The notes: generated by a model from the letters alone, not told the origin. 64,000 nucleotides of DNA from Streptomyces megasporus (GCF_000718985.1 NZ_JODL01000001.1:124001-188000); one strand, 5' to 3'; numbered from the stretch's first letter, positions 30,608-39,874 are shown. Made by a program: numbers and translations.

Positions 30608-30898
30608 TCAGCCCAGGTACCGCTCGACGGTCTCGACCTTCGAGGTCAGGCCGTCGGTGACACCGGGGCGGATGTCGGCCTTGAGGACGAGCGAGACGCG
30701 TGGGGCACGGGCCTCGACGGCGGCGACCGCCCGCCGCACGACCTCCATGCACTCCTCCCACTCGCCCTCGATCGAGGTGAACATCGCGTCCGTGCGGTTG
30801 GGCAGCCCGGACTCGCGGACGACCCGCACGGCCTCGGCGACGTACTCCCCCACGTCCTCGCCGACGCCGAGCGGTGTGACGGAGAAGGCGACGATCAC
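30608..30898 (-). CDS. MTH1187/YkoF-like thiamine-binding family protein
   Basis: 96 aa, ferredoxin-like alpha/beta fold of the DUF77 family: [11 protein letters not shown]...[17 protein letters not shown]...[18 protein letters not shown]. Family members form tetramers and bind a thiamine-like ligand; the physiological role is not settled. GTG start overlapping the stop of the upstream DUF3817 gene by 4 nt (GTGA), so co-translated with that membrane protein. Confidence 0.85.
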   Translation of the reverse strand: MIVAFSVTPLGVGEDVGEYVAEAVRVVRESGLPNRTDAMFTSIEGEWEECMEVVRRAVAAVEARAPRVSLVLKADIRPGVTDGLTSKVETVERYLG

Positions 30899-31311
30899 GC
30901 GTCCACCGTCCCGGTGCGGGGCCGCTCGTCCTCCAGCCTGGCCTGCTCGACGCGGGCCCGGGCGGCGATCACGCTCGCCTCCGTCTCGCGGCGCAGCAGC
31001 CGGTCCGCGTAGAAGCCGCCGGCGGGCAGGACCGAGAGCACCACGTAGAGCGCCGCGCGGCCCAGGGGCCACTTGGCCTTGTTCCAGGCGTCCAGCCAGA
31101 AGATCAGGTAGAGGATGACCAGGACGCCGTGGACGGCGCCCATCACCGGCACGGCGTTGAACTCGGTGGTCCGCTTGAGCACGGAGCACACCAGCAGCAC
31201 GAGGAAGGAGACGGCCTCCGGGACGGAGATCAGCCGGAGGCGGCGCAACGCTGAAGCGGTCTTGAGGTCCACGGGGAGATCCTTTGTGAAGGGATGCACA
31301 AGCGTTGCCAT
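30895..31311 (-). CDS. DUF3817 integral membrane protein (second copy)
   Basis: 138 aa. Three hydrophobic segments with [25 protein letters not shown], matching the paralogue at 29584-29919 (GxxHGxLxxLYLxF...KAKW). The start is ATG ([11 protein letters not shown]), chosen for its strong GGGGGGAGG ribosome-binding site about 8 nt upstream; a GTG further in is less well placed. Divergent from the first AIM24 gene with only 46 nt between start codons, so the promoters must overlap. Charged C-terminal tail (about 110-138). Confidence 0.85.
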   Translation of the reverse strand: MATLVHPFTKDLPVDLKTASALRRLRLISVPEAVSFLVLLVCSVLKRTTEFNAVPVMGAVHGVLVILYLIFWLDAWNKAKWPLGRAALYVVLSVLPAGGFYADRLLRRETEASVIAARARVEQARLEDERPRTGTVDA

Positions 31312-31357
31312 TGTGACAGCCTCCCCCCGGATGCCCGCCTCCGGGTAGATTCGCCCC

Positions 31358-31996
31358 GTGACTCGGTTCCGTCTCCAGGGCAGCAAGGTGCTCGCCGTCG
31401 ACCTGGTCGGCGACACGGTCAGGGCGAAGAACGGCTCGATGGTCGCCTACGAGGGCCGGATGTCGTTCAAGAAACTCACCGGCGGCGGTGAGGGACTGCG
31501 CGGCATGGTCTCGCGCCGCCTCACCGGCGAGCAGATGGAGATGATGGAGGTGAAGGGGCAGGGCACCTGCTACTTCGCCGACCGCGCCGGCGACGTCAAC
31601 CTGGTGACGCTGAACGGCGAGAAGCTCCACGTGGAGTCCGAGAACCTGCTGTGCGTGGACGGCTCCCTGCGCACCGGCACCACCTTCACCGGTCTGCGCG
31701 GCGCCGCGCAGGGCAACGGGCTGTTCACGACCACCGTCGAGGGCACCGGCACGGCGGCGCTGATGTCGGACGGCCCGGCGGTGGTGCTCCGCGTCACTCC
31801 GCAGTACCCCCTCCAGGTGGACCCCGGGGCGTACGTGGCGCACACCGGGAACCTCCGGCAGGAGTTCCAGACGGGAGTGAACTTCCGGACGGTCATCGGC
31901 GAGGGCGGTGGCGAGGCCTTCCAGATCCGCTTCGAGGGCGACGGACTGGTCTACGTCCAGCCCAGCGAGCGGAACACGATCGGTGGTGACCTGTAG
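31358..31996 (+). CDS. AIM24-family protein 1
   Basis: 212 aa, AIM24/DUF124 (TraT-like double beta-sheet fold). Characteristic pattern: [37 protein letters not shown] and [14 protein letters not shown] start with a weak upstream site. First of three consecutive homologous genes without gaps. AIM24 proteins occur in bacteria and mitochondria; the bacterial role is not known. No signal peptide or TM segment, so probably cytoplasmic. Confidence 0.87.
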   Translation: MTRFRLQGSKVLAVDLVGDTVRAKNGSMVAYEGRMSFKKLTGGGEGLRGMVSRRLTGEQMEMMEVKGQGTCYFADRAGDVNLVTLNGEKLHVESENLLCVDGSLRTGTTFTGLRGAAQGNGLFTTTVEGTGTAALMSDGPAVVLRVTPQYPLQVDPGAYVAHTGNLRQEFQTGVNFRTVIGEGGGEAFQIRFEGDGLVYVQPSERNTIGGDL

Positions 31997-32647
31997 ATGC
32001 CGTTCCGAGAGATCAACTCCAAGATGGTCGAGGCGCGCGTGGTGCCCGGGCAGCGGCTGTTCAGCCAGCGCGGCGCGATGATCGCGTACACCGGCGAGGT
32101 CTCCTTCACCCCCAACATCCAGGGCGGCCAGGGCGGTTTCGGCTCGATGATCGGGCGGCGGCTGGCCGGGGAGGCGACACCGCTGATGACGGTCGAGGGC
32201 GACGGCACGGTGCTGTTCGGGCACGGCGGCCACCACGTGGAGGTGATCGAGTTGACCGGCCACACCCTCCATGTGGAGGCCGACCGGCTCCTGGCCTTCG
32301 ACGGGACGCTGGAGCAGGGGACGATGTTCATGGGTTCCCAGGGCGGGGTCATGGGCATGGTCCGCGGCCAGGTGACCGGCCAGGGTCTGTTCACCACGAC
32401 GCTGACCGGACACGGTTCGGTGGCCGTGATGGCGCACGGCGGGGTGATTCGGCTGCCGATCGCTCCCGGCGCTCCCGTCCACGTCGACCCCCAGGCGTAC
32501 GTCGCCCACCACGGGAACGTGACGAACAAGCTCTCCACGGCGATCGGTTGGCGGGACATGGTCGGGCGCGGCTCGGGCGAGGCGTTCCAGTTGGAGCTGT
32601 CCGGTCAGGGCGAGGTGCTGGTCCAGGCGAGCGAGGAGAAGCTGTGA
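31997..32647 (+). CDS. AIM24-family protein 2
   Basis: 216 aa, same fold and motif order as its neighbours: [64 protein letters not shown] and [10 protein letters not shown]. Its ATG begins directly after the TAG of gene 1 (no gap), so translation is coupled. A Gly/Met-rich segment in the middle ([13 protein letters not shown]) distinguishes it. Confidence 0.87.
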   Translation: MPFREINSKMVEARVVPGQRLFSQRGAMIAYTGEVSFTPNIQGGQGGFGSMIGRRLAGEATPLMTVEGDGTVLFGHGGHHVEVIELTGHTLHVEADRLLAFDGTLEQGTMFMGSQGGVMGMVRGQVTGQGLFTTTLTGHGSVAVMAHGGVIRLPIAPGAPVHVDPQAYVAHHGNVTNKLSTAIGWRDMVGRGSGEAFQLELSGQGEVLVQASEEKL

Positions 32648-33417
32648 ACGGTCCGGTCGTCCACGATCCCCACACGCTGCCGTCGAACGACAACGTCGAC
32701 CCCTACACCTTCTGCGTGGACCTGTCGGGTCAGTGGTTCCTCCAGAAGGGGAAGATGATCGCCTACTACGGGCGGATCTCCTTCGACGGCATCGGCCACG
32801 GCCCCCTGGACCGGCTGGTGGCCGCCAGTTTCCACTCCCCACTGCACGCCGCGGACTGGGTCGTCGCGCAGGGGAAGGGCAAGATGCTCCTCGCCGACCG
32901 GGCGTTCGACGTCAACTCCTACGACCTGGACGACGGCAACCTCACCATCCGTTCGGGCAACCTGCTGGCCTTCGAGCCGAGCCTGTCGCTGAAGCAGTCG
33001 ATCATCCCCGGCTTCGTCACCCTGCTGGGGACGGGGAAGTTCGTGGCGGCCTCCAACGGTCCGGTGCACTTCGTGGAGCCGCCGGTCCGGGTGGACCCGC
33101 AGGCGCTGGTCGGCTGGGCGGACTGCCCCTCCCCCTGCCACCACTACGACCACCGGTACCTCAAGGGGTTCCTGGGCGGGCTGCGGTCGCTGACCGGGAT
33201 CGGCGGCACCTCCGGCGAGGAGCACCAGTTCGACTTCGTCGGGGCGGGCACGGTGCTGCTCCAGTCCACGGAGACGCTGATGGAGGAGCGGGACACCGGC
33301 GCTCCTCCGCCGGGACAGCCGGGCGTCCCCGGTTCCGGCGGCGGGCCCGGCGGCGGCGGGCAGCTTCCGCACCTTCCGGGCGGCCTGGGGGGCCTCCAGC
33401 GCCGCCTCGGCCTGTGA
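32644..33417 (+). CDS. AIM24-family protein 3, with Pro/Gly-rich tail
   Basis: 257 aa. The GTG overlaps the stop of gene 2 (GTGA). AIM24 domain about 20-215: [55 protein letters not shown] and [11 protein letters not shown]. Extra features against genes 1 and 2: a [12 protein letters not shown] cluster of Cys/His that could bind metal, and a C-terminal Pro/Gly-rich tail (about 220-257). Likely end of the operon. Confidence 0.86.
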   Translation: MNGPVVHDPHTLPSNDNVDPYTFCVDLSGQWFLQKGKMIAYYGRISFDGIGHGPLDRLVAASFHSPLHAADWVVAQGKGKMLLADRAFDVNSYDLDDGNLTIRSGNLLAFEPSLSLKQSIIPGFVTLLGTGKFVAASNGPVHFVEPPVRVDPQALVGWADCPSPCHHYDHRYLKGFLGGLRSLTGIGGTSGEEHQFDFVGAGTVLLQSTETLMEERDTGAPPPGQPGVPGSGGGPGGGGQLPHLPGGLGGLQRRLGL

Positions 33418-33484
33418 CGGGCGTATCACCGCAGGTGACGGGCTCCCGGCGGAACGGCCCGTACCGCCGGGTAAAGTCCATGCC

Positions 33485-33961
33485 ATGGAGACGGAGAAGG
33501 ACCCCCACTGGCTGGCCGAGGAAGAGCAGCACGCCTGGCGCGTGCACCTCGACGTCAACAAGCTCCTCACCCACCAACTGGAGCGGGACCTCCAGCCGTT
33601 CGGGCTGACCATGAACGACTACGAGATCCTGGTCAACCTCTCCGAGTCGGACGACCGGCGGATGCGGATGAGCGACCTGGCCGCCGCCACGCTCCAGTCC
33701 AAGAGCCGCCTCTCCCACCAGATCACCCGCATGGAGAAGGCCGGGCTGGTGCGCCGGGAGAACTGCGAGTCCGACAAGCGCGGGCTGTTCGCGGTGCTGA
33801 CCGAGCACGGTTGGAAGACGATGCGCGAGGTGGCGCCGCACCACGTCGCCTCGGTGCGGCGCCACTTCATCGACCTGCTCCCGCCGGACGCGCTGAAGGG
33901 GCTCCACGACGCGCTGACGCCGGTCGCCGACCACCTGCGGTCGCTCCGCGGGCGCGGCTAG
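33485..33961 (+). CDS. MarR-family transcriptional regulator
   Basis: 158 aa. HTH and wing: MRMSDLAAATLQSKSRLSHQITRMEKAGLVRRENCESDKRG. No clear Shine-Dalgarno; a TAAAGT hexamer at 33472-33477 is 8 nt before the ATG, so the transcript could be leaderless. Its TAG overlaps the TAG of the convergent sensor kinase gene in the palindrome CTAG (33958-33961). Target unknown; the AIM24 trio ends 67 nt upstream on the same strand. Confidence 0.88.
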   Translation: METEKDPHWLAEEEQHAWRVHLDVNKLLTHQLERDLQPFGLTMNDYEILVNLSESDDRRMRMSDLAAATLQSKSRLSHQITRMEKAGLVRRENCESDKRGLFAVLTEHGWKTMREVAPHHVASVRRHFIDLLPPDALKGLHDALTPVADHLRSLRGRG

Positions 33962-35592
33962 TCCGTCCGTCCCCGCGCGGGGTCCGTCGCGCCGTCCGGG
34001 CCGCCCTCGGCGTCGGGGCGGGGGCCGGGGGTCTCGGACGCGGCGGGCAGGAGCAGCGTGAACAGGGCTCCGCCCTCGGGCGCCTCGCCGACGGCGAGGG
34101 TGCCGCCGTGGCGGGCCGCCACGTCACGGGCGATGGCCAGGCCCAGTCCGGCGCCGCCGTCGTCGCGGCTGCGCGCGTCGTCGAGCCGTACGAACCGCTG
34201 GAAGATCCTCTCCCGCTCCTCCTCCGGCACCCCGGCGCCGTCGTCGGCGACCTCCAGCACCGCCCACCGGCCCCTGCGGCCCACGGTCGCCCGGATGCGG
34301 CTCTCCGCGTGGCGCTGGGCGTTGTCCAGGAGGTTGCCCAACACCCGGGCGAGCTGGCCGCGCGAGCCGCTCACCTCCACCGGGGCTCCTTCCGTCCCCT
34401 CGTCCAGGGTGACGGCGATCCGGTCCCCGACGCGCTGCGCCAGCTCCTCCCGGACCAGCGCGTCCAGCGCCACCCGCTTCCCTCCCGGCCGCTCCCCCGC
34501 GTCCAGCCGGGCCAGCAGCAGCAGGTCGGCGGCGAGATCCTGGAGCCGCACGGTGTCGTGGATCGCGCCGTCGAGGTCGAGCAGCTCGGGGTGGGCCGCG
34601 GCGACCTCCAACTGGGTGCGCAGGGAGGCGATCGGGCTGCGCAGCTCGTGCGAGGCGTCGGCGACGAACCGGCGTTGCCGCTCCACGGACGCCTCCAGGG
34701 CCGCCAGGGTCTCGTTGGTCGTCCGCGCCAGCCGGGCGATCTCGTCGCCGGTGGTGGGCTCGGGCACGCGCCGGGACAGGTCGGTGCCGGCCGCGATGGC
34801 CGCCATCTCGCTCCGGATGCCCTCGACCGGCCGCAGCGCGCCGCGGGTGACCAGCCAGGTGACGCCCCCGACCACGACGAGCAGCACGGGCAGCCCGACG
34901 AGCATGGCGTCGGTGACGGTGGAGACCGCCTCCTCCTGCTCGGCGAGGGAGGCGCCGGCGTAGACGGTGACGGGGACGCGGTCGCGGGTGACGCTCTGCA
35001 CGGCGACCAGACGGAAGTCCTGCGCCGCGACCGCCCGGGCGCGGTCGTAGGTCACCTCGCCGTCCTCGTCGACGGGCAGCGCGACGGTCTCGGTGACGCT
35101 GTTGCGGTCCACCTCGACGGGTTCGTCGGTCGTGGTGGGGGTGTCGTCGTCCCGATCGTCGTCGTCCCGGTCGTCGTCGTCCTGATCGTCCCGGTCGTCG
35201 TCGTCCTGGTCGTCCCGGTCCTCCGGGGAGGGCGTGACGGTCGTCGGCCGCGGCCGGGGGGCCTCGGGCCGGTTGAAGTCGGCCACGGGGCCGCGTCCGG
35301 ACAGCGGTCGGCTGGCCCCGAGCACCGTGCCGGAGGAGTCCACCACCTGGACGGGATCGTCGTCCTCCAGCGCCTGCACGCCGCCCACCTCGTCCGCAGT
35401 CACGTCGGCGACCCCGGCGGCGACCTCGCGGGCGGTGGTCTCGGCGTGCAGCCGGGCGTTCTCGGTGAGGCCGTCGCGCAACACCCCGACCACCGTGAAC
35501 CCGGCCGCCACCAGGGCCACCGCCACCACGAGCGTGGCGCCGAGCGCGGCGCGCGCGCGGACGGTGAGCCGGGAGAGCGGTGTCCTAGACAT
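33958..35592 (-). CDS. OmpR-partner sensor histidine kinase with Asp-rich extracytoplasmic loop
   Basis: 544 aa. TM1 (about 15-38), extracytoplasmic domain (about 40-228), TM2 (about 230-249), HAMP (about 250-303), phospho-acceptor H315 in DASHELRSPI, N-box NLLDNAQRH and G-boxes DDGAGVP and GAGLGLAIA. The extracytoplasmic domain carries an Asp/Arg tract at about 124-150 (EDRDDQDDDDRDDQ...), coded at 35143-35223. The same DRDD pattern makes up much of the secreted PepSY protein encoded divergently at 36371. Such a tract could bind divalent or trivalent cations. The ATG overlaps the response regulator stop by 8 nt. Confidence 0.92.
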   Translation of the reverse strand: MSRTPLSRLTVRARAALGATLVVAVALVAAGFTVVGVLRDGLTENARLHAETTAREVAAGVADVTADEVGGVQALEDDDPVQVVDSSGTVLGASRPLSGRGPVADFNRPEAPRPRPTTVTPSPEDRDDQDDDDRDDQDDDDRDDDDRDDDTPTTTDEPVEVDRNSVTETVALPVDEDGEVTYDRARAVAAQDFRLVAVQSVTRDRVPVTVYAGASLAEQEEAVSTVTDAMLVGLPVLLVVVGGVTWLVTRGALRPVEGIRSEMAAIAAGTDLSRRVPEPTTGDEIARLARTTNETLAALEASVERQRRFVADASHELRSPIASLRTQLEVAAAHPELLDLDGAIHDTVRLQDLAADLLLLARLDAGERPGGKRVALDALVREELAQRVGDRIAVTLDEGTEGAPVEVSGSRGQLARVLGNLLDNAQRHAESRIRATVGRRGRWAVLEVADDGAGVPEEERERIFQRFVRLDDARSRDDGGAGLGLAIARDVAARHGGTLAVGEAPEGGALFTLLLPAASETPGPRPDAEGGPDGATDPARGRTD

Positions 35593-36250
35593 CGGGCCTC
35601 ACCATGCGGTAGCCGGCGCCGCGCACCGTGACGATCGTGTCGGGCCCCAGCTTGCGGCGCAGCGCGCTGACGTACACCTCGACGATGTTGACGTCGCCCT
35701 CGTAGGCGAAGTCCCAGACGTGTTCGAGGATCTCCGCCTTGGAGACCACCTCCCCGGCGCGCACGGCCAGGTACTCCAGCACCGCGAACTCCTTGGCGGT
35801 CAGCGTCACCTCCCGCCCGTCCAGCGTCACCCGCCGCGCGCCGGGGTCCACGGTCAGCTCGCCCACGCGCAGCACGGACGCCCCGCCGCGGGTGCGGCGC
35901 CGCAGCAGCGCCCGCACCCGGGCGAGCAGCACCACGTAGGAGAACGGCTTGGTCAGGTAGTCGTCGGCGCCGGTGTCGAGCCCCTCGGCCTCGTCGTACT
36001 CGCCGTCCTTGGCGGTCAGCATCAGGATCGGCGTCTCGTCGCCGGCGGCGCGCAGGGTGGAGCAGACCCGGTATCCGTTCATCCCCGGCAGCATGATGTC
36101 GAGGACGATCAGGTCGTACGACCCCTCGGTCGCCTTGTGCAGCCCGTCGATCCCGTCGTGGGCCACGTCGACGGCGAAGCCCTCCGCCCGCAGTCCCCTG
36201 GCCAACGACAGGGCGAGCCGTTTCTCGTCCTCCACGATCAGCACGCGCAT
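35585..36250 (-). CDS. OmpR/PhoB-family response regulator
   Basis: 221 aa. Receiver with VEDEK (acidic pocket), phospho-acceptor Asp in IVLDIMLPGMNG, Lys in TKPF; C-terminal winged helix VTLTAKEFAVLEYLAVRAGEVVSKAEILEHVW and VRGAGYRM. First gene of the leftward pair; the kinase start overlaps its stop. No gap to a conventional long leader: the ATG lies about 20 nt from phased TTCAG repeats that probably bind the regulator itself. Confidence 0.94.
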   Translation of the reverse strand: MRVLIVEDEKRLALSLARGLRAEGFAVDVAHDGIDGLHKATEGSYDLIVLDIMLPGMNGYRVCSTLRAAGDETPILMLTAKDGEYDEAEGLDTGADDYLTKPFSYVVLLARVRALLRRRTRGGASVLRVGELTVDPGARRVTLDGREVTLTAKEFAVLEYLAVRAGEVVSKAEILEHVWDFAYEGDVNIVEVYVSALRRKLGPDTIVTVRGAGYRMVRPDV

Positions 36251-36272
36251 GGGGCCAGCCTGCCAAAACGGA

Positions 36273-36311
36273 CCTGAAGAGATCTTCAGGTGGTTTCAGG
36301 AAAGCTTCAGC
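36273..36311. promoter_or_regulatory. Palindrome plus phased TTCAG repeats between response regulator and PepSY gene
   Basis: CCTGAAGA-GA-TCTTCAGG (36273-36290) is a perfect dyad with 8-bp arms. Its right arm begins a set of three direct repeats of TTCAG at 36285, 36295 and 36306, spaced 10 and 11 bp, about one helix turn. OmpR/PhoB regulators bind such direct repeats. The site is 23-61 nt from the regulator ATG and 60-98 nt from the PepSY ATG, so it can control both. Confidence 0.6.
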
Positions 36312-36370
36312 TCCGTCCTGCGACGGTGTTCCCCGTAAGCCACGAACCACCCCGCTCGGGAGGAACGGAC

Positions 36371-36910
36371 ATGAATCGCAAGCTGGTCATCGCCGCCGTC
36401 ACCACCGCCGCGCTCGCCGTGGGCGGAAGCAGCATCGCCTTCGCCGGCGACGACACCGACTCCTCGGAAGCCCTGGCCGCGAGCCTGCGGACGGGCGACG
36501 ACGTCGACGACCGGCGGGACGACGACCGGGACGACAGGGACGACCGGGACGACGACCGCGACGGCAGGGACGACGATCACGGCGACGACCGGGACGACCG
36601 GCGGGAGCTGCGCGACGCCAAGGTCACGCTCCAGCAGGCCGTCGCCGCCGCGCTGAAGGCCGTGCCGGGCACGGCGGAGTCCGTCGAGCTGGAGGACGAC
36701 GACCGGCTGGTCTGGGACGTCGACCTCCTGGGCAAGGACGGCAAGTGGTACGAGATCACGGTGGACGCGAACAACGCCGACATCCTGGAGCGGGACGTCG
36801 ACTCGGACGACGACCGCGATGACCGGGACGACGACCGCGATGACCGCGATGACCGGGACGACGACCGCGACGACCGGGACGACAGGGACGACGACCGCGA
36901 CGACGACTGA
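36371..36910 (+). CDS. Secreted PepSY-domain protein flanked by Asp/Arg repeats
   Basis: 179 aa. Signal peptide to about 26 (AIAFA/GD), first Asp/Arg tract (about 43-82), PepSY domain (about 83-142: KVTLQQAVAAALKAVPGT, KWYEITVDANNADIL) and a second Asp/Arg tract (about 143-179) reaching the C terminus. ATG with GGGAGGA at about 36358-36364. PepSY domains often occur in peptidase inhibitors or in small proteins next to two-component systems. Net charge is strongly negative despite the Arg residues, so metal binding is plausible. Divergent from a two-component system whose sensor bears the same repeat. Confidence 0.88.
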   Translation: MNRKLVIAAVTTAALAVGGSSIAFAGDDTDSSEALAASLRTGDDVDDRRDDDRDDRDDRDDDRDGRDDDHGDDRDDRRELRDAKVTLQQAVAAALKAVPGTAESVELEDDDRLVWDVDLLGKDGKWYEITVDANNADILERDVDSDDDRDDRDDDRDDRDDRDDDRDDRDDRDDDRDDD

Positions 36911-36932
36911 CGGCCGTCGCCCCCGCCGGGGG

Positions 36933-37892
36933 TCACTCCCCGGTCAGTCCCGCCACCAGCTCGTCGGCCGCCGTGTACGGGTCGAGCGCCCCGTCCACGA
37001 TCCGTTCGGCCAGAGCGCCCAGCCGCCGGTCACCGCGCAGATCCCCGATGCGCTCGCGCAGCGCGGTGACCGCGATGGTCTCCACCTCGCGGGCCGCGCG
37101 CGCCCGGCGGCGCTCGGCGAGCACGCCGCGCTCCTGCATCCAGGCGTAGTGCTTCTCCAGCGCCTCGACGACCTCGTCGACGCCCTCGCCGCGCGCGGCG
37201 ACGGTCTTGACGATCGGCGGACGCCAGTCGCCCGGCCCCCGGGCCTCCCCGAGGCCGAGCATGTGGTTGAGCTCCCGGGCGGTGGCGTCGGCGCCGTCCC
37301 GGTCGGCCTTGTTGACCACGTAGACGTCGCCGATCTCCAGGATTCCGGCCTTGGCGGCCTGGATTCCGTCGCCCATGCCCGGGGCGAGGAGGACGACGGA
37401 GGTGTCGGCCTGCGAGGCGATCTCCACCTCGGACTGGCCGACGCCCACCGTCTCCACCAGGACCACGTCGCAGCCCGCCGCGTCCAGGACCCGAATGGCC
37501 TGCGGAGCGGCCCAGGCCAGCCCGCCCAGGTGGCCGCGGGAGGCCATGGAGCGGATGTAGACGCCGGGGTCGGAGGCGTGCTCGCCCATCCGCACCCGGT
37601 CGCCCAGCAGTGCCCCGCCGGAGAACGGCGAGGACGGGTCCACCGCCAGGACGCCGACCCGCTTGCCGATCCTCCGGTACGCGGTCACCAGCGCCGAGGT
37701 GGAGGTGGACTTGCCCACCCCCGGCGAGCCGGTCAGACCGACGACGTACGCGTTGCCGGTCAGCGGCGCCAGTGTCGCCATCACCTCGCGGAGCTGCGGA
37801 GAGGCGCCCTCCACCAGCGAGATCAGCCGGGCCACGGCCCGGGGCTTGCCCTCCCGCGCCTGCTCCACCAGTCCGGGGACGTCCACCGCCAT
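36933..37892 (-). CDS. meaB: MeaB-type GTPase, chaperone of B12-dependent mutase
   Basis: 319 aa, G3E family. It guards methylmalonyl-CoA/isobutyryl-CoA mutases: gates cofactor loading and protects against inactivation. Walker A GSPGVGKS (55-62), switch region VDPSSPFSGGALLGDRVRM, Walker B/DxxG-like VLVETVGVGQSE and base-recognition NKAD. The start MAVDVPG has AGGAG 10 nt upstream; an ATG seven codons earlier is possible. A GC-rich hairpin (37981-38020) separates it from the thiolase gene on the same strand. Partner mutases include IcmA in this window. Confidence 0.93.
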   Translation of the reverse strand: MAVDVPGLVEQAREGKPRAVARLISLVEGASPQLREVMATLAPLTGNAYVVGLTGSPGVGKSTSTSALVTAYRRIGKRVGVLAVDPSSPFSGGALLGDRVRMGEHASDPGVYIRSMASRGHLGGLAWAAPQAIRVLDAAGCDVVLVETVGVGQSEVEIASQADTSVVLLAPGMGDGIQAAKAGILEIGDVYVVNKADRDGADATARELNHMLGLGEARGPGDWRPPIVKTVAARGEGVDEVVEALEKHYAWMQERGVLAERRRARAAREVETIAVTALRERIGDLRGDRRLGALAERIVDGALDPYTAADELVAGLTGE

Positions 37893-37980
37893 GCGTGCTG
37901 CGCTCCTCGCCATCCTCCGGCCGTCCCTCGGCCGGTCTCGTCGTACCGGTCGTGCCCCGTCGCCGTACCGGTCGTACCGC

Positions 37981-38020
37981 CGGGCACGGGCCCCCACGGA
38001 AACGTACGGGCCCGTGCCCG
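37981..38020 (-). terminator. Hairpin between thiolase and meaB
   Basis: Perfect 13-bp arms (CGGGCACGGGCCC at 37981-37993 with 38008-38020), loop 14 nt, just past the thiolase stop. It would end or attenuate the thiolase transcript before meaB. Next to it are direct repeats of GTACCGGTCGT. Confidence 0.6.
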
Positions 38021-38025
38021 GTCCG

Positions 38026-39264
38026 TCACTTCCTCGGCACCCGCACGATCAGGGCGTCGCCCTGACCGCCGCCGCCGCACAGCGCCGCCGCGCCCACGCC
38101 GCCGCCCCGACGCTTGAGTTCCAGGGCGAGGTGGAGCACGATCCGCGCGCCGGACATCCCGATCGGGTGACCCAGCGCGATGGCGCCGCCGTTGACGTTC
38201 ACCTTTTCGTGGTCGATGCCGAGGTCCTTCATCGACTGCACCGCGACGGCCGCGAACGCCTCGTTGATCTCGATCAGGTCGAGGTCGCCGACCTCCAGGC
38301 CCTCCTTGTCCAGCGCGTGCCGGATGGCGTTGGAGGGCTGCGACTGCAGGGAGTTGTCCGGGCCCGCCACGTTGCCGTGGGCGCCGATCTCGGCGATCCA
38401 CTCCAGGCCCAGCTCCTGGGCCTTGGCCTTGCTCATCACGACCACCGCGGCGGCGCCGTCGGAGATCTGCGAGGAGGAGCCGGCGGTGATGGTGCCGTCC
38501 TTGGCGAACGCCGGACGGAGCTTGGCCAGGGACTCCACCGTGGTCTCGGGCCGGATGCCCTCGTCCTTGCTGAACAGGATCGGGTCGCCCTTGCGCTGCG
38601 GGATCTCCACCGGGGTGATCTCCGCGTCGAAGAGGCCGTTCTTCTGCGCGGCGGCGGCGCGCTGGTGGGAGAGCGCCGCGATCTCGTCCTGCTCGGCGCG
38701 GCCGATGCCCAGCCGGGTGTTGTGCTTCTCGGTGGACTCGCCCATGGCGACGCCCTCGAACGAGTCGGTGAGGCCGTCGTGGGCCATGGCGTCCAGCATC
38801 TGCACCGCGCCGTACTTGAAGCCGTCACGGGACTTGGGCAGCAGGTGCGGGGCGTTGGTCATGGACTCCTGGCCGCCCGCGACGACCACGTCGAACTCGC
38901 CGGCCCGGATGAGCTGGTCGGCCAGCGCGATGGCGTCCAGCCCGGAGAGGCAGACCTTGTTGATCGTCAGCGCCGGGACGTTCATGGGGATGCCGGCCTT
39001 CACGGCGGCCTGCCGGGCCGGGATCTGTCCCGCGCCGGCCTGGAGCACCTGACCCATGATCACGTACTGCACCTGGTCCCCGCCGATGCCCGCCCGGTCC
39101 AGGGCCGCCTTGATGGCGAAGCCGCCGAGGTCGGCGCCGGAGAAGGACTTCAGCGAGCCCAGCAGGCGACCCATGGGCGTGCGGGCGCCCGCGACGATCA
39201 CGGAGGTGGTGGCGGACGCTGCGTTCCTCTGGGCGTTCGTCTGGGCGTTCGTCGTTTCGGTCAC
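38026..39264 (-). CDS. Acetyl-CoA C-acetyltransferase (thiolase)
   Basis: 412 aa. Condenses two acetyl-CoA to acetoacetyl-CoA or cleaves 3-oxoacyl-CoA. Nucleophile C105 in [11 protein letters not shown], His in [16 protein letters not shown] and the second Cys in [11 protein letters not shown], with NEAFAA between. GTG start preceded by AAGGGG; the first ~20 residues ([11 protein letters not shown]) come from a short tandem DNA repeat and are not part of the fold. Divergent from the epimerase gene across 137 nt. Together with the dehydrogenase at 53380 it can feed butyryl-CoA formation. Confidence 0.93.
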   Translation of the reverse strand: MTETTNAQTNAQRNAASATTSVIVAGARTPMGRLLGSLKSFSGADLGGFAIKAALDRAGIGGDQVQYVIMGQVLQAGAGQIPARQAAVKAGIPMNVPALTINKVCLSGLDAIALADQLIRAGEFDVVVAGGQESMTNAPHLLPKSRDGFKYGAVQMLDAMAHDGLTDSFEGVAMGESTEKHNTRLGIGRAEQDEIAALSHQRAAAAQKNGLFDAEITPVEIPQRKGDPILFSKDEGIRPETTVESLAKLRPAFAKDGTITAGSSSQISDGAAAVVVMSKAKAQELGLEWIAEIGAHGNVAGPDNSLQSQPSNAIRHALDKEGLEVGDLDLIEINEAFAAVAVQSMKDLGIDHEKVNVNGGAIALGHPIGMSGARIVLHLALELKRRGGGVGAAALCGGGGQGDALIVRVPRK

Positions 39265-39401
39265 GGTGCGGCCCCTTCGGAGCAGGGAGGTTGACGAGGG
39301 TTTTCGCCAATGTACTGAGCGGTACCGGCTCGGGTCATCGGTCGGTCGGTGTGACCGTGAGCACGTTGCGTAACCACACGGCATGGCGGTGCACTGGAGC
39401 C

Positions 39402-39833
39402 ATGCTGACTCGTATCGACCACATCGGGATCGCCTGCTTCGACCTGGACAAAACCGTCGAGTTCTACCGTGCCACCTATGGCTTCGAGGTGTTCCACACC
39501 GAGGTGAACGAGGAACAGGGGGTGCGCGAGGCCATGCTGCGGATCAACGGCACGGACGACGGCGGCGCCTCCTACCTCCAGCTCCTGGAGCCGATCCGGG
39601 AGGACTCCACCGTCGCCAAGTGGCTGGCGAAGAACGGCGAGGGCGTCCACCACATCGCCTTCGGCACCGCGGACGTCGACGGCGTCGCCGACGACATCCG
39701 GAACAAGGGCGTACGAGTGCTGTACGACGAGCCGCGCAGGGGTTCGATGGGATCGCGGATCACCTTCCTGCATCCCAAGGACTGTCACGGTGTCCTCACC
39801 GAACTGGTCACTTCCGCCCCCTCGCGACACTGA
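39402..39833 (+). CDS. mce: Methylmalonyl-CoA epimerase
   Basis: 143 aa, VOC/glyoxalase fold. It interconverts (2S)- and (2R)-methylmalonyl-CoA, needed between propionyl-CoA carboxylase and the B12-dependent mutase. Metal ligands are visible: His in RIDHIGIA, His in GVHHIAFG and Glu in GVLTELV. The start MLTRIDHIG has GGAG 4-5 nt upstream; earlier in-frame starts lie in the divergent promoter region. Next gene downstream is scy after 150 nt. Confidence 0.93.
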   Translation: MLTRIDHIGIACFDLDKTVEFYRATYGFEVFHTEVNEEQGVREAMLRINGTDDGGASYLQLLEPIREDSTVAKWLAKNGEGVHHIAFGTADVDGVADDIRNKGVRVLYDEPRRGSMGSRITFLHPKDCHGVLTELVTSAPSRH

Positions 39834-39842
39834 CGTCCGCTC

Positions 39843-39874
39843 CCCCGGCCGGTAGAGTGGCCGTTCGGCCGGGG
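39843..39874 (+). terminator. Hairpin after mce
   Basis: 9-bp perfect arms (CCCCGGCCG at 39843-39851, 39866-39874), loop 14 nt, 10 nt after the epimerase stop. The loop side contains TAGAGT (39853-39858), which could instead be a -10 box for scy; both readings are possible. Confidence 0.45.

Noticed and set aside
36497..36907. Short repeats resembling a CRISPR array
   Set aside because: Repeats are in frame, encode Asp/Arg residues of a secreted protein and have no spacer structure.
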